This document shows positions 35,394 through 48,846 of a stretch of DNA of 64,000 bases, one piece after another. Made by a program: the position numbers and the translations under genes. Under the pieces are notes generated by a model, which had not been told where the DNA came from, made no database searches, and was given only the letters and a program-made list of their open reading frames with translations. Each line of letters starts with the position of its first letter. Positions within the stretch are counted from its first letter, which is position 1. Origin of the DNA: Voacanga thouarsii (taxonomy: Eukaryota; Streptophyta; Magnoliopsida; Gentianales; Apocynaceae); contig JANUWF010002421.1 of NCBI GenBank assembly GCA_026120185.1, forward strand, positions 186,001 through 250,000, read 5' to 3'.

Positions 35394-37305
35394 TGATAGG
35401 ACCTAAATTTACATATATTTTCCTAGTTATATGATGATATTTTATGTTACTTTTAATATAATAACTAGTCATATTCCTTTCTATTTGATATTCCACTTAT
35501 AGAAATGTTTTTCCTATGATTTTATGCCAAAATAGGTGAATTTGGAGTTTAATTGAAGAATTCCAGTGAAGACCCAACACCAGCTTAAGAAAACTAACCT
35601 AGCATCGGGCCAAATCTAAAAAACAACAAAAAATAAAGAAAACAGGGGATTGAAACAACACACAGCCGCGGGAGGATGCACCTGCCCCGTAGCCAACTCC
35701 AACATAAGGAAGCCGTGGCTCATTCAAGAAGACAGAAGGCAGCTCGCCGGCTCGGGCAAGCAGGCTTCAACAAGAGAAGCTGCGGCAGGATCATAGTGAT
35801 CCTCGGCCGATTTCAACAAAGAAAAGCCGTGGCTCAAAAAAGGAAGAAAGAAGAGGGCAGCTCGTAGAAGAAGACAAGGAAGAAATGAGCTCAGTGTCTC
35901 AGTAGAGGAAGAATTGGCTCGATAGCTCAGCAAGGAAAAGCAGACCCAGCTTCATGGCTCGATCGGCTTCAGTAGTTCTAACAAAGCTCGGGCAAGTTGG
36001 CTTCAAGAAGAAAAAGAGATTTGGCTTAGGGGCTTGGCTCGGTCAATAAAATAAAGGAAAAGTAAAACTGGATTGGGATCAGCTAGCAGCTTGATTGAAG
36101 AAAAAATGAAATAGATTGAAGTCTTCAATGGCTTCTTAGTTTCATTAGTGGCTTGAATCTTCAGTGGCTTAATAAGAAAGTCATGGCAATTAGTCAGCTA
36201 CTGAACAAGATAAGGCAGTGGATTTCAGTGGAATTTGTACAGAATTTTAAAGCCTAATAGAAAATTACTTCTTTTCATGTTGGGATTTTTTTGGAAGCCT
36301 TTATGCCTATAAATAAAGGTCAATCACCTAGGAAAAAGGTGTGCACAATATGGTGAATAAGACAAGTATTTAGAATGCACCCATGTAATATTTTCTCCGG
36401 AGAAATTTATCACTTAAGGAGTATTAATTTTAGATGAGTTTTTATTGGAAGTTGAAAGGCTTGTCTATGAGTACCTATTTCTTTCCTTTGTTTTCTTTTT
36501 CTTTGATTAATGGTGAAATTAATGTTTTAATTGTAATTGAGTATTATTTTTGGATTCATGATATTGTAATTTATTAATTTTTTGATCAATTGATTATTGT
36601 TTTTTGTATTTGATAACTTGATTTTATTTGATAGATTGATGGAATTGAATTTATGTCTAATGGACTTGGAAAATGAAGTTAGATTAAGTTTAATTTAGTC
36701 AATTCTATATATTTGTTATCTTAACTGGATTAGGAAAGAAGGTTGAAAATTGAACTTAAGTAATCAAAAATTAGTTAATCTCACCTATAGTATAGGGTTA
36801 TTGTCTAATTTCATATTTATATTGCATAGAGTATGGGAATTTTCATGAGGAAAGAGTTTAATGTATTTCTTTAGTTATGTTAGTTTGATTGAAAAATGTG
36901 TTAATTTAATCAAGAAATAGTGATTCTATGGATTGGGAAATAATTTTCTATTTTTATACCTTCATGATACTAAGACAATAATTGATTGTGATAAGTATTT
37001 GATAATTCATGTCATGTTTTTTAGAATAATTATTTAATTACATATTTTTCTCTCCAAAAGTTATATATATATATATATATATATTTGTTTTTATTTTTAT
37101 TTTTATTCTTTATCCATCTAATAGATAGGTTAAACAATGAATGAAAAGTAACTAATTGTAGTTGTTCCTTGAGGATCGATACTCGTTAATTCCCTTAACT
37201 ATACTTGCTGATAGATGTAATTTGGGGACTAATATTTTAATTAAAACTTAGCTAGCGATGGATTTAAATTTGTATTATTTTTATACACCTTAAATTTACG
37301 CATCA
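35394..37305 (+). mobile_element. Athila-type LTR (copy B), 1912 bp
   Basis: Starts TGATAGGACC after a polypurine tract and ends TTTACGCATCA, giving TGAT/ATCA inverted termini. It has a TATA box (GCCTATAAATAAAGG near 36307). It is very similar to copy A over their shared length, with scattered substitutions and small indels, and is the 3' LTR of the pol-less unit. It is followed by protease sequence with no primer site, so the downstream pol does not start from this LTR. Confidence 0.85.
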
Positions 37306-37319
37306 ACATTCTTGCAAAC

Positions 37320-40300
37320 AAATGGAGATTGGAAGACCTGTCCATCGTAGTCTTGAATGAAGAATGTTCAGCCATCTTGCAAGACCAAAGGAGATTTCCA
37401 TAGAAAAAAAATGATCCAATAAGTTTTTCTATTCCTTATCTTATAGGTAATCTTACATTTGGCAATGTATTAGCTGATTTAAGTGCTAGCATCAATCTTT
37501 TGCCATATAAAACTTTCAAAAAGCTAGTTTTAGGTGAACCTAAACCCATTAGGATAAGCATTAATTTGGTAGATAGATTTATTAAATATCCTAGGGGGAT
37601 AGTAGAAGATGTTCTTGTTAAAGTAGATAGATTTATATTTCCTATGGACTTTGTTATTCTTGATATGGATGATGACTCTAAAGTCCCTTTAATTCTAGGA
37701 AGACCTTTTTTTAGCTACCACCAAAGTATTAATTGATGTTCATGAGGAAGGTTAACACTTAGGATTGGGGATGAAGAGGTTACTATTTAAATTCATAAAA
37801 GCTTAAAGCATCCCATATCTTCTAATTATTCTTGTTTTATGATTGATATTCATGATGATTCTATCTTTAATTTTATGAAGGATTCATTGGCTAATATCTT
37901 TATAGATTTGAAATTCAACATAGAAAGGGAATATAAGCAAAAACAATCATCCTTGGGGAGCGTGATTGCATATTTAGGGGATCCAAACGAAGAACCTGAG
38001 TTGAGAAATATCAAGGAGTTTGAAAAAAGTAGTATGGTGAGAATAAAGTCTTCTATTGATGAACAACCAGAGTTAAAACTCAAAGACTTACCAGAATATT
38101 TGAAATATGCATTCTTCACTAATTACTAGTGATCATACTAAAAGACCTAACTTTGGAATAAAAGACCAAATTGGCAAACTGGTTAGGAAAATATAAAAAT
38201 GTCATAGTATGGAAAATCACTGACATTAAGGGAATTAGCTCTTCATTTTGCACCCACAAGATCCTATTAGAAGAAAGAGCAAAACCAGTAGTGCAACCCC
38301 AATATACGATGAACTTGAACATGAAAGATGTAGTAAAATGTGAGGTAATTAAGCTCTTAGACTAAAGAATCATTTAGTCCATCTCAAATAGCATTTGGGT
38401 AAGTACAATATAGGTGGTACCAAAGAAGGGGGGAATGACGGTAGCCCCTAATGACAAAAATAAGTTGATCCTGACGAGATTAGTAACCGATTGGAGGGTA
38501 TGCATCGAATATAAAAAGTTGAATGAAGCAATTAGGAAGGACCATTTCTCTCTCCCTTTTATTAACCAAATGTTGGAAAAACTAGCTGTACATTAGTTCT
38601 ATTATTTCTTAGACAGGTTTTCCAGTTACTTCCAAATTCCTATAGCACTAGAGGATCAAGAGAAAACAACTTTTACATACCCTTTTAGTACTTTTGCATA
38701 GCGTCATATGCCTTTTAGTCTTTGCAATGATCCGAGAGCTTTCCAAGGATGCATGATGTCTATTTTCGAGGGATTTATGGGAGATATTATGGAGGCTTTT
38801 ATGGATGATTTTTCTATTTTTGGTAATTCTTTTGACTTGTGTTTAGCAAACTTAGAAAACGTGTTACAAAGATGCGAAGATACCAACCTTATGCTCAATT
38901 GGGAAAAATGTCACTTTATGATCCAAGAAAGCATTGTGTTGCGACATAAGATTTCAAGGAAATGTATTAACGTTGATAGGGCAAAATTTGAGGCAATTGA
39001 GAAACTCGCTCCTCCTACTTCGATGAAGGTTATCTAGAGCTTTCTTGGACATGCAGGTTTTTATTGGAGGTTCATTTTGGATTTCTTAAAAATTTCTAAA
39101 CCTCTTACTTCTTTGCTTGAAAAATATGCTATTTTCAATTTTGATGAAAACTGCCTCAATAGTTTTAATGTTCTTAAAGAGAAATTGATAAATTCTCCTA
39201 TTTTGATTGCACTAAATTGGTATCTTCCTTTTAAACTAATGTGTGATGCAAATAATTATGCACTTGGAGTAGTGCTCAAACAAAAGAAGACTAAGCATTT
39301 TCAGTCTATCTACCATGCTAACAAGACTCTTACGATGGCACAAGATAATTACACCACAACGGAAAAATAATTTCTTGCAATACTATTTGCTTTTGATAAA
39401 TTTTGTTCTTATCTTGTTTTGTCCATAGTCATTGTGTACACTGACCATTCCACCATTAAGTACCTTCAAGCCAAGCATGATTCTATATCAAGATTGATTA
39501 GATAGGTTTTATTATTGTAAAAATTTGATCTAGAGATTTAGAACAAGATTGGAGCTAAAAATTTGGATGCGGACCACTTGTGTAGAATGGAGAATCCCGA
39601 TATAGAGCCATTAAAACAAGAAGAGATCAATGACATATTTTTGGATGAATAACTCATGCTTATTAAACGTAAAATTTCTCAAACTCCTTGGTTTATAGAT
39701 TTTGCTAATTACTTGATTGTAGGAATTATTCCTAAGGATTTCATATCGCAACAAAAGAAGAAATTCCTATCCAAAGTAAAGCATTATTTTTGGAAAGACC
39801 CTTACTTGTTCGAGTGTTGCACTGATCAAGTTATTTGAAGATGTATAGATTCAGAGGAAAACAGAACATTCTACAACATTGCCATGGGGGACCTATCGGA
39901 GAATACTACCAAGCTAACAACACTACAAGAAAGGTACTTGAATTTGGATTCTATTGGCTATCCATCTTTTAGGACTCTCACAAGTTTGTTAAGAATTGTG
40001 ATAGTTGCCAACATACTGGTAATATTTCTAAATTTAGTGAGATGCCATTACAAGTCTTTCAAGCTTGTGAAGTATTTGATTGTTGTGAAACAGATTTCAT
40101 AGACCCTTTTCCTAGTTCCAAGGGGAACAAATATATCTTGGTTGCAATTGACTATGTGTCCATGTGGGTTAAGGCACAAGCCTTGTCAACTAATGATGCA
40201 TGGGTTGTAGTCAAATTTCTTAAAATGATTTTTACCTAGTTTGGTATACCTAGAGTACTGATTAGTGATTGGGGGACTCTCATTTGTAATCAACAATTAG

Positions 40301-40970
40301 AAAAGGTTCTTAAACATTTAGGTGTTATTCATAAGTTTGCTGCACTTTATCACCCCTAAACTAATGGCCAAGTTAAGGTGGTTAATAGAGAAATCAAAAG
40401 AACCTTGGAAAAAGTTGTCACTCACACAAGAAAATATTAGAGTTTAAAATTGGATGATACTTTTTGGGCTTATAGGACAGCCTACAAAACTCCTATAGGC
40501 ACAACTCCTTATAGATTGGTTTATGCTAAGTTTTGTTATTTGCCTGTGAAAATAAAACATAGGACTCATTAGGCTATTAAACTTGTTAATTTTGATCTTA
40601 AGCTTACAGGACAAAGGCGATTGCTTCAAATGAATGAATTGGATGAATGGTATAATGATGCCTATGAAAATTCCAAAGTTTATAAGGACAAGGTGAAAAG
40701 ATGGCGTGATAAACTTATTTGCCCTAACCATGAGTTCAAAGAAGGTGATAAGATGTTATTGTTCAATTCTAGACTACAGATCTTCCCAGGTAAGCTAAAA
40801 TTAAGGTGACCAAGACCATAAGTGATGCATGAGGTATGCTTATTTGGTGTTATTGAGATTTCTCATCCGACAAAGGGACTTTTCAAGATGAATGGTAGTA
40901 GAGTTAAATATTACTTTGGAGAGGAGAATAGCAATTTAGAGCACTCAGACATCACACTTCATGATACATA
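37320..40970 (+). pseudogene. Ty3/gypsy Athila-type pol: protease, RT, RNase H, integrase
   Basis: In order: aspartic protease (37430-37740; VLADLSASINLLPYKTF, where the active-site DLG has become DLS; ILGRPFF), a linker, reverse transcriptase (38400-39060; VPKKGG, DWRVCIEYKKLN, MPFSLCNDPRAFQ, and the catalytic box as AFMDDFSIFG), RNase H (39220-39600; LMCDANNYALGVVL, VYTDHSTIKYL, DADHLCRM), integrase (39865-40560; HCHGG and CDSC of the zinc domain, then TDFIDPF, ISDWGT and NREIKR with the D, D, E triad), and a C-terminal extension (LLFNSRLQIFPGKLKLR). FYW, AYRTAYKTPIGTTPYRLVY and the overall order are typical of Athila/Tat. More than ten stops and several frameshifts make it dead. gag and the 5' LTR are absent. 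Confidence 0.9.
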
Positions 40971-42360
40971 ATTTTTCTTTCTTCTTTCCTTTCTTATTTC
41001 TTTATGTATTTATTTTTCTTTCTTTGAATTTTCATGAATTTGCTTAGATTTTAATTATCGTTTATGTCTTTTATGTTTTATAGTGTGTTTTGTTTTCTTT
41101 TTGTTTTGTTTAGGAATGATAAACATTGTCAAGGACCATGCTATTCATGACGGAATTCAACTTCTTGACTAGTTTTTTGGAATCATTGGAACTTGGAGAG
41201 TATTTCTTCCTCTTATTCTTTTCTTTTTATTTTTACGCCCCTTGGCTAGGCTTTGTTGCATTGTTTTGGGGCCATTGAAGACAATGTCCAGTTTAAGTGT
41301 GGGAAGGAAGGGGGATTAAGAGTTGGATATTTTTCTAAGTATATGGCAATTGCATGGATATTTTTTTTTTTAGGATTTTTTTTTTTTTATGATTGCTTTT
41401 GCTTTGAAATACATTATATTCTTTATTTGATTGAACTAATCTTTAGTTTAACTCTTATATTCGATTGAGATATATTTAAAACTTGAGAATTAAAGTTATT
41501 CTTGTTTATATTCAGAAGATATTTGAAGATTTATTCTTGAGGTTTTGATGTGGTTGACATGATGAAATATAAGTTGAGATACATGGCTAATGTTTGGTTT
41601 GATAGTAATTTCTGAACTAGTCCTTATTTTGAGTTTAGGTAAATAAAGACTAGAGTGGTAAAATTATAAGTGAAAAAAAAAAGAAGAAAATTTTTTTAAA
41701 AAAATCTATATATGTTTGTTTCTTTGAGAGTAAAAAAAGATGTATTCATCTATTCTAGAAATACAGAGGAGCAAAAAGGTCCAAAAATACAAAGTGCATG
41801 TCCTATGGCAAAAAACAATGAGTGAATTTTGAAGAAAAGAAAAAAACTACTTTAAAAAAAATGCTATTGTCGAGCATTTTTTGTTTAATTTCCTTCTACA
41901 TATTGGAAAGAGGGCCAATATGGTAAGTGAAGATAAATTCACTTACTTGAGGCTCTGAATTCCCAATTTGGTGAGAATATCCCTAATTTGCTATTTGGAC
42001 TGTAGTGGTTTAGAGCCAATTGGAACTTGTTTTAGCCATGATTATCTTGATTTATATGAATCGTGTTTACTTTATTCTTGACTTGAGGAATGAGTGGATG
42101 GTGTTTCATGAATATTAACTTGTTTAAATTTTCTTCAAGGGTTTTATGCAGATTTGATCTAACACTTGAGTTGATCTTGGGGATTGATTAAGTTGAATAA
42201 GTGACGTAATATTTTTCTTAGGGAAAGGGGTACTAATGTTTTGCTAATACTAGCTATGCTTTGATAGATGAATTGGTAAATGTCTTGTGAAAAGGTTGCT
42301 GAGGATTTGTTCTATTTTAACTTGTCTTAAGTATTTGTTAAAGGACAAGCAAAGGCTTAA
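40971..42360. other. Region between pol and 3' LTR; no env-like gene seen
   Basis: It holds a purine-rich motif (GTGTGGGAAGGAAGGGGG near 41298-41315) after ACAATGTCCAGTTTAA, then AT-rich noncoding DNA. Athila elements may carry an env-like ORF here, but none is readable. Confidence 0.6.
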
Positions 42361-42373
42361 CTGTGGAGAAATG
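42361..42373 (+). other. Polypurine tract
   Basis: CTGTGGAGAAATG stands directly before the TGATAAGG LTR start. It is a diverged version of the tract at 35380. Confidence 0.6.
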
Positions 42374-43740
42374 TGATAAGGCATAAATGTACCTATATTT
42401 TCCTAGCTATTTTGGGTGATTTTGTGATGTTTTTTATAGAATAGCTAGTCAATTCCCTTACAATTTCATATTTTGCTTATAGAAAGGGATTTCTTTGATT
42501 TTATGTGATTGATACAATAGTTTAATTATGTGATTCCAAACCTGACCCAGCACCGGCCTAAGGAGATTTAACCAGTCCAGGCTCAATTCTAGAAAAAAAA
42601 AAACAGGGTAAAATAGAGTAAAGCAGAAATTCCAGAACAAACCCAGTGCAGACCCTAAGAGGTTGACCAGGCATTGGCCCAGTTCGGGTTCTGAGGCAGT
42701 TGAAGTCTGAATTTGATTAGAATTGAAAATTTCTCAAGAAGTCTTTTGGTATTTGACTTGTACATGACCTAAAAATTCCAGGAAATGATTTTGGCAACCT
42801 AGAAAGTTATAAATACATGGAAAACACAAGATTTTAGGGAGGATTTAAAGGATCAAAGCTAGAAATCATTCATTCGAGGAGGAATTCATCAAAATAAGCA
42901 TTGTTTTAAGAGAGTGTTCAAGGGAGGAAGAAGAAGGCTTGTCTATGAGTTCTTTCTTTTTCTTGAACAATAATGAGATCAATGTCTTTATTGTTGTTGG
43001 ATGTTATTTTAGATCCATGATGTTTAATTAATTTAGTTCTTTTAATTGATTATTATTTGTGGTATTTGATTACTTATTTTTATTGATGAATTTGAATCTT
43101 TCTTCTAATTAACTTGGGAAAGAGGTTAGGAGTTGGTTTCAATTTATTGATTTTATGTATTGTTTCTTGGGAAAGAAAGTTAAGTGTAAAAGAACCTAAG
43201 TAATAAAAAATTACTTGATTTCACCTAGAGTATATGGTTATTAACTAATTTCATGTTTTATGTCGCCTAGAGTATAGGGATATTAGTTGAGGAATGAGTT
43301 CATGCATCTTTTCGTTGATTGGTGAGATAGAGCATATCTATTAATTTAACTAGAAGAAAGTAAGTCTGTAACTTAGGAAAGAATTGGATTCTATTGTATT
43401 TCTTTATTATGTCAGGATAATGATTAATTGTGATAATTACTAGTAATTCATTGTCATGTCTTCAAGAATTTCTATGTAAATATATGTTCTTTTTTCCTAG
43501 AGTTGTATATATTTTTATCTTTTTTTCTTTCATCACTTTAATTGGCCAGTTAAATAATGTTTGAAAAGTAACTAATGGTAGTTATTTCTTAAAGATCGAT
43601 ACTCTTTAATTCCCTACACTATGATTTTTGATAAGTGCACTTGCTCATATGTATGATTTAGGGATTAATGTTTTAATTAAAACTTGATTGGGAACGAACT
43701 TGAAATTACATGACTTTATATATCCAAATTTGACGGATCA
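42374..43740 (+). mobile_element. Athila-type 3' LTR (copy C), 1367 bp
   Basis: Starts TGATAAGGCATAAATG and ends TTTGACGGATCA (TGAT/ATCA). It has a TATA-like box (GTTATAAATACATGG near 42808) and the shared GGCTTGTCTATGAGT and AAAGATCGATACTC landmarks. It is clearly more diverged from copies A and B than those are from each other, so it belongs with the pol and not with the pol-less unit. The satellite array starts at the next base. Confidence 0.82.
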
Positions 43741-46700
43741 ATGACCAAAATTTAAGGCAATCAGATATGTTTTACCAAATAATCTAATATAATAACTATA
43801 TAAAAGCCCAAAGCCTAATGCAATCAGAAACATAACCATATCAAATCAACGATCCACTCGTTAAATCTATTAAAATTGTTAAAAAAAAACATATCATGAC
43901 CAAATTTAAAATTAATTGGATATATTTTACCTTTTAATCTTGCAAAATCTCTTTATTAAAGCTCAAGATCTAACAAATTTAGAAACATAAGCATATCAAA
44001 TTAATAATCTAATAGGTAGATTTGTTAAAATTGATAAGAGAAGTTTCATGACTAAATTTAAGGTGATCAGATAAGTTTTGCCACATAATTTAGCATAATC
44101 TCAATATAAAAGCCTAAGAACTATCACATTTAGAAATATAATCATATCAAATTAATAATCCAACCATTGGATATGATAAAATTACTAAAAACACATATTA
44201 TTACCAAATTTAGAGATAATCAGATATATTTTGCCACATAATCTAACAAGATATATTTTGCCGCATAATCTAACATAATCTCTATATAAAATCTCAAACC
44301 TAACACATTTAGAAAATATAAGCATATCAAATTAATGATTCAATTGTTAGATCCATTAAAATTGTGAAAAAATGTATCATGACTAAATTTGGCAGCAATC
44401 GGATATGTTTTACCCAAAAATCTAGTGTAATCTCTATTAAAAAAAAAGCCAAAACCCAATACATTTAGAAACATAAGCATATTAAATTAATAATTCAACT
44501 GTTAGATTTGTTAAAATTGTTAAGAAAATGTATCACATCCAAATTTAAAATAATCGAATATGTTTTGCCATATAATTTAGCATAATACAAAAAATTAAAG
44601 CACAAGATCTAATGCATTAAGATACATAAGCATATCAAATTAAATATCCATCCATCAAATATGTTAAAAATATGGGGAAAAAAACATATTGCAACATAAT
44701 CCTTTATAATATCCATATAAAAGGCCAAAACCTACCGCGTATTGAAATATAAGCATATAAAATTAGCAATTCAACCATTAGATTTATTTAAATTGTTAAA
44801 AAAATATATATCATAACCAAATTTGAAGGTAATTGAATATGTTTTGCCCTATAATCTAGCAAGATCTCTATATAACAACAAAAAACATAACGCATTTAGA
44901 AATATAAGTATGTCAAATAAATGATTCAACTATTGAATTTGTTAAAATTACTTATAACAATATCATGACTAAATTTAACAGTTATTAGATACGTTTTGCC
45001 ATATAATCTACCATAATCTCTATATAAAGCCTTAAACTTAATGTATTTAAAAATATAAGTGGATCAAATTAGCAATCCAATTGTAGAATATGTTAAAATG
45101 TCTAAAAAACGTGTCATGACCAAATTTAAAGATAATGAGATATGTTTTGCCATATAATCTAACATAATCGCTATATAAAAGTCTAAAATTTAATGCATTT
45201 AGAAAATATAAGTATATCAAATTAATGATCTAACTGAACTTATCATGACAAAATTTGAAGGTAATCAGATATATTTTGCCTTATAATCCTGCATAATCTC
45301 TATATAAAAGCCTAAAATATAACTCATTTGGAAACATAAGCATGCCAAATTAATGATTCAACCATTAGATCTGTTAAAGTTTCTAAAAAAATAATCATAA
45401 CCAAATTTTAAGGTAATCAAATATGTTTTATAATAAAATCTAGCATAAAATCTTTATAAAAGTCCAGAACCTAATGCCTATAGAAACATAAGCATATCAA
45501 TTTTCACAATCCAACCACTAGATCTATTATAATTGCTAAAAAGAAATATCATGACAAAATCTGAAGGTAATCGAATATGTTTTGTCCTATAATCTTTCAT
45601 AATCTCTATATAAAATCCCAAAACATTACGCATTTAGAAACATAAGCAAATTAAAGTAACAATCCAACCATTAAATATGTTTAAATTTTTTTTAAAAGTA
45701 TCATAAATAAATTTGAAAGAAATCGGATATGTTTTACCCCATAATCTTGATAATCTCTATATACAAGCCAAAACCTAACTCATTTAGAAATATAATCATT
45801 TCAAATTAAAGAGCCAATCATTAGATTTGTTAAAATTGTTATAAAAAAAAATACCATGACAAAATTCGAAGAAACTCGGATATGTTTGGCCTTATAATCT
45901 TATATTATCTCTAAATAACAGCCCAAACCCAAATGTATTTAAAAATATAAGCATATCAAATTAACTATCTAACCGTTAGTTCAATTAAAATTGTTAAAAA
46001 AAAAAATTGTCATGACCAAATTTGAAGATGATTAGATATGTTTTACCTCATAATTTAGCAGAATCTCTCTGTAAAAGCCCAAATCCTAATGTATTTAGAA
46101 ATATAAGCATATCAAATTAACGATACATTTGTTAGATATGTTAAAATTGCTAAGAAATGTATCATAACCAAATTTAATGCTAATAAGATATGTTTTGTCT
46201 TATAATCTTGGATGATCTCTTTGTAAAGGCATACGATCTAACACATTTAGAAATATAAGCATATCAGATTAATAATCTAACCATTAGATTTGTTAAAATT
46301 GCTAAGAAAAGTATTCTGATAAAATTTAAGGTAATCGGATATATTTTGCCACATAATCTAGCATTATGTCTATAGAAGAACCCAAGATCCAATGCATTTA
46401 GAAGCATAAACATCTTAAATTGACAATAAACGTTAGATATTTTAAATTTGCTAAAAAAACTATCATGTCCAAATTTGAAAATATTCAGATATTTTTACCA
46501 TAAAATCTCAAAATGAAAGCCCAAAACCTAATGTATTTAGAAGTATATGTATATCAAATTAATAATCTAGCCGTTAGATTTGTTGAAATTGATAAGAAAC
46601 AAATCATGACCACAATTGAAGTTAATCGGATATGTTTTCCCATATAATCTTGCATAATCTCATTGTAAAAGCCCAAGATCTAACGCATCTAGAAATATAA

Positions 46701-48845
46701 GCATATTAAATTAAATATCCAACCGTTAGTTCTGTTAAAAATACTAAAAAAAGTATCATGACCAAATTCGAAGTAAATCAAATCTATTTCAACTCATAAT
46801 ATAGTATAATCTCCATATAAAAAGCTAAAACCTTACGTAGTTAGTAACAAAGGGATAAAAAATTAGCGATTTAATTGTTAGATCTATTAAAGCTATTGAA
46901 AAAATTATGACCAAATTTGGATGTAATAAGATATGTTTTGCCATATAATCTAGCATAATCTCCATATAAAAGCTTTAAACATAGAGCATTAAGAAACATA
47001 AGCATATCAAATTAATGATTCAACCGTTAGATTTATTAAAATTTCTAATAAAAGTATCATGACCAAATTTAAAGGCAATCGGATAAGTTTTGCCACATAA
47101 TCTAGCATAATCTCTATATAAAGCCCAAAACATAATGCATTTAGAAACATATGCATATCAAATTAATGATTCAACCGTTAGATTTATTAAAATGTCTAAA
47201 CAAGGTATTAAAACTAAATTTCAACGTAATCTGATATGTTTTTGCCCCATAATCTAGCATAATCTCTATATAAAATCAAAAAACCTAACGTATTTTGAAA
47301 TATAAGTAAATCAAATTATTGACCAAAACATTAGATTTATTAAAATTAATTAAAAAAAAGGTATCATGATAAATTTGAAGGTAATCGGATATGTTTTGCC
47401 TATAATCTTGCATAATCTCTATATAAAAGCTTAAAACATAACACATAAAAATATAAGCATATCAAATTAATGATCCAACTATTTGATCTATTAAAATTTC
47501 TAAAAGAGTATTATAACCAAATTTGAAGGTAATCAGATATGTTTTACAACATAATCTAGGATAATCCATATATAAAAGCCCAAAACATAATGCATTTAGC
47601 AACATAAGCATACCAATTTCCAATCCAACCATTAGATCTACTAAAATTTCAAAAAAATCATATCATTACAAAATTTGAAGGTAATCGGATATGTTTTACC
47701 TCATAACATTGCATAATCTCTATATGAAAGCTAAAAACAAAACGTGTTTTGAAACATGAGCGTATTTAATTAACAACTCAATAGTTAGATCTATTAAAAT
47801 TGTTAAAAAAAAAAGTATCATAACCGAATTTGAAGGCAATCGGATATGTATTGCTACATAATCTAACATAATCTCTATATAAAAGCCCAAAACCTAATAC
47901 ATTTAGAAACATAAGCATATCAATTTCCTAATCCAACCATTTGATCTATTAAAATTGTTAAAAACATATCACGACGATATTTGAAGGTACTCAATTATGT
48001 TATGCATCATAATCTTATATAATCTCTATATAAAAGCGCAAAACCTAGTGCATTTAGAGAATAAGTGCATCGAATTAATGATCCAACTATTAAATATGTT
48101 AAAAATTATTTTTTAAAAAAAGTACCATGACCCATCGAATCTGTTTTACTGCATACTCTAGTATAATCTCTATAAAAAAGCTAAAACTTAACGCATTTAG
48201 AATCATAACCATATAAAAATAACGATTTAATTGTTAGATCTATTAAAATTATTTAAAAATCTTATCATTACTAAATTTGAAGTTAATCAGATATGTTTTG
48301 CCCTATAATCTTGCATAATCTCTATATAAAAGCCTAAGACCTTACACATTTAGAAACTTAAGTATATCAAATTAATGATCCAATCGTTTGATCTGTTAAA
48401 ATTGCCAAAAAAGTATTATGGCTAAATTTGAAGGTAATCAGATATGTTTTGGCATATAATCTAGCATAATCTCTACAAAAAAAAGCTCTAAACCTAACGT
48501 TTTTAGAAACATAAGCATATCAAATTAATGCTCAACTATTAGATTTGTTGAAATTGTTAAAAAAAATTATCATGACCAATTTTGAAGGTAATCGGATGTG
48601 TTTTGCTACAAAATCTAGCATAATCTCTATATAAAAGCCTAAAACCTAAGTTATTTAGAAACATAAGTATATCAAATTAACAATTCAATCATTAGATCTG
48701 TTAAAATGGCTAAGAAACATTTTATAACCAAATTTGAAGGTAATCAGATATGTTTTGTTCCAAAATCTTGTATAGTCTCTATATAAAAGTAAAAAACCTA
48801 ACACCTTTAGTAACATAAGTATATTAAATTAACCATCTAACCGTT
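43741..48845. repeat. Tandem satellite DNA, monomer about 152 bp, about 33 copies
   Basis: Head-to-tail units share, in order, CATGACCAAATTTGAAGG, TAATCGGATATGTTTTGCC, ATAATCTAGCATAATCTC, TATATAAAAGCCCAAAACC, GCATTTAGAAACATAAGC, ATATCAAATTAATGATCC and AACCGTTAGATCTGTTAAAA. Spacing of the GATATGTTTTGCC landmark measured at several places is 151-155 bases, with one short unit of 129 at 45139-45268. Units differ by many substitutions and small indels, so the array is old or only weakly homogenised. No gene or other element interrupts it. Monomer length in the 150-180 range is common for plant centromeric or pericentromeric satellites, but location cannot be read from sequence. Confidence 0.95.
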
Positions 48846-48846
48846 A

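Noticed and set aside
37320..43740. Active gypsy retrotransposon
   Set aside because: Many stops, an altered protease motif and missing gag, primer site and 5' LTR.
43741..48845. CRISPR-like array
   Set aside because: Units are diverged along their whole length with no constant repeat and variable spacer pattern, and the DNA is from a plant; it is satellite DNA.
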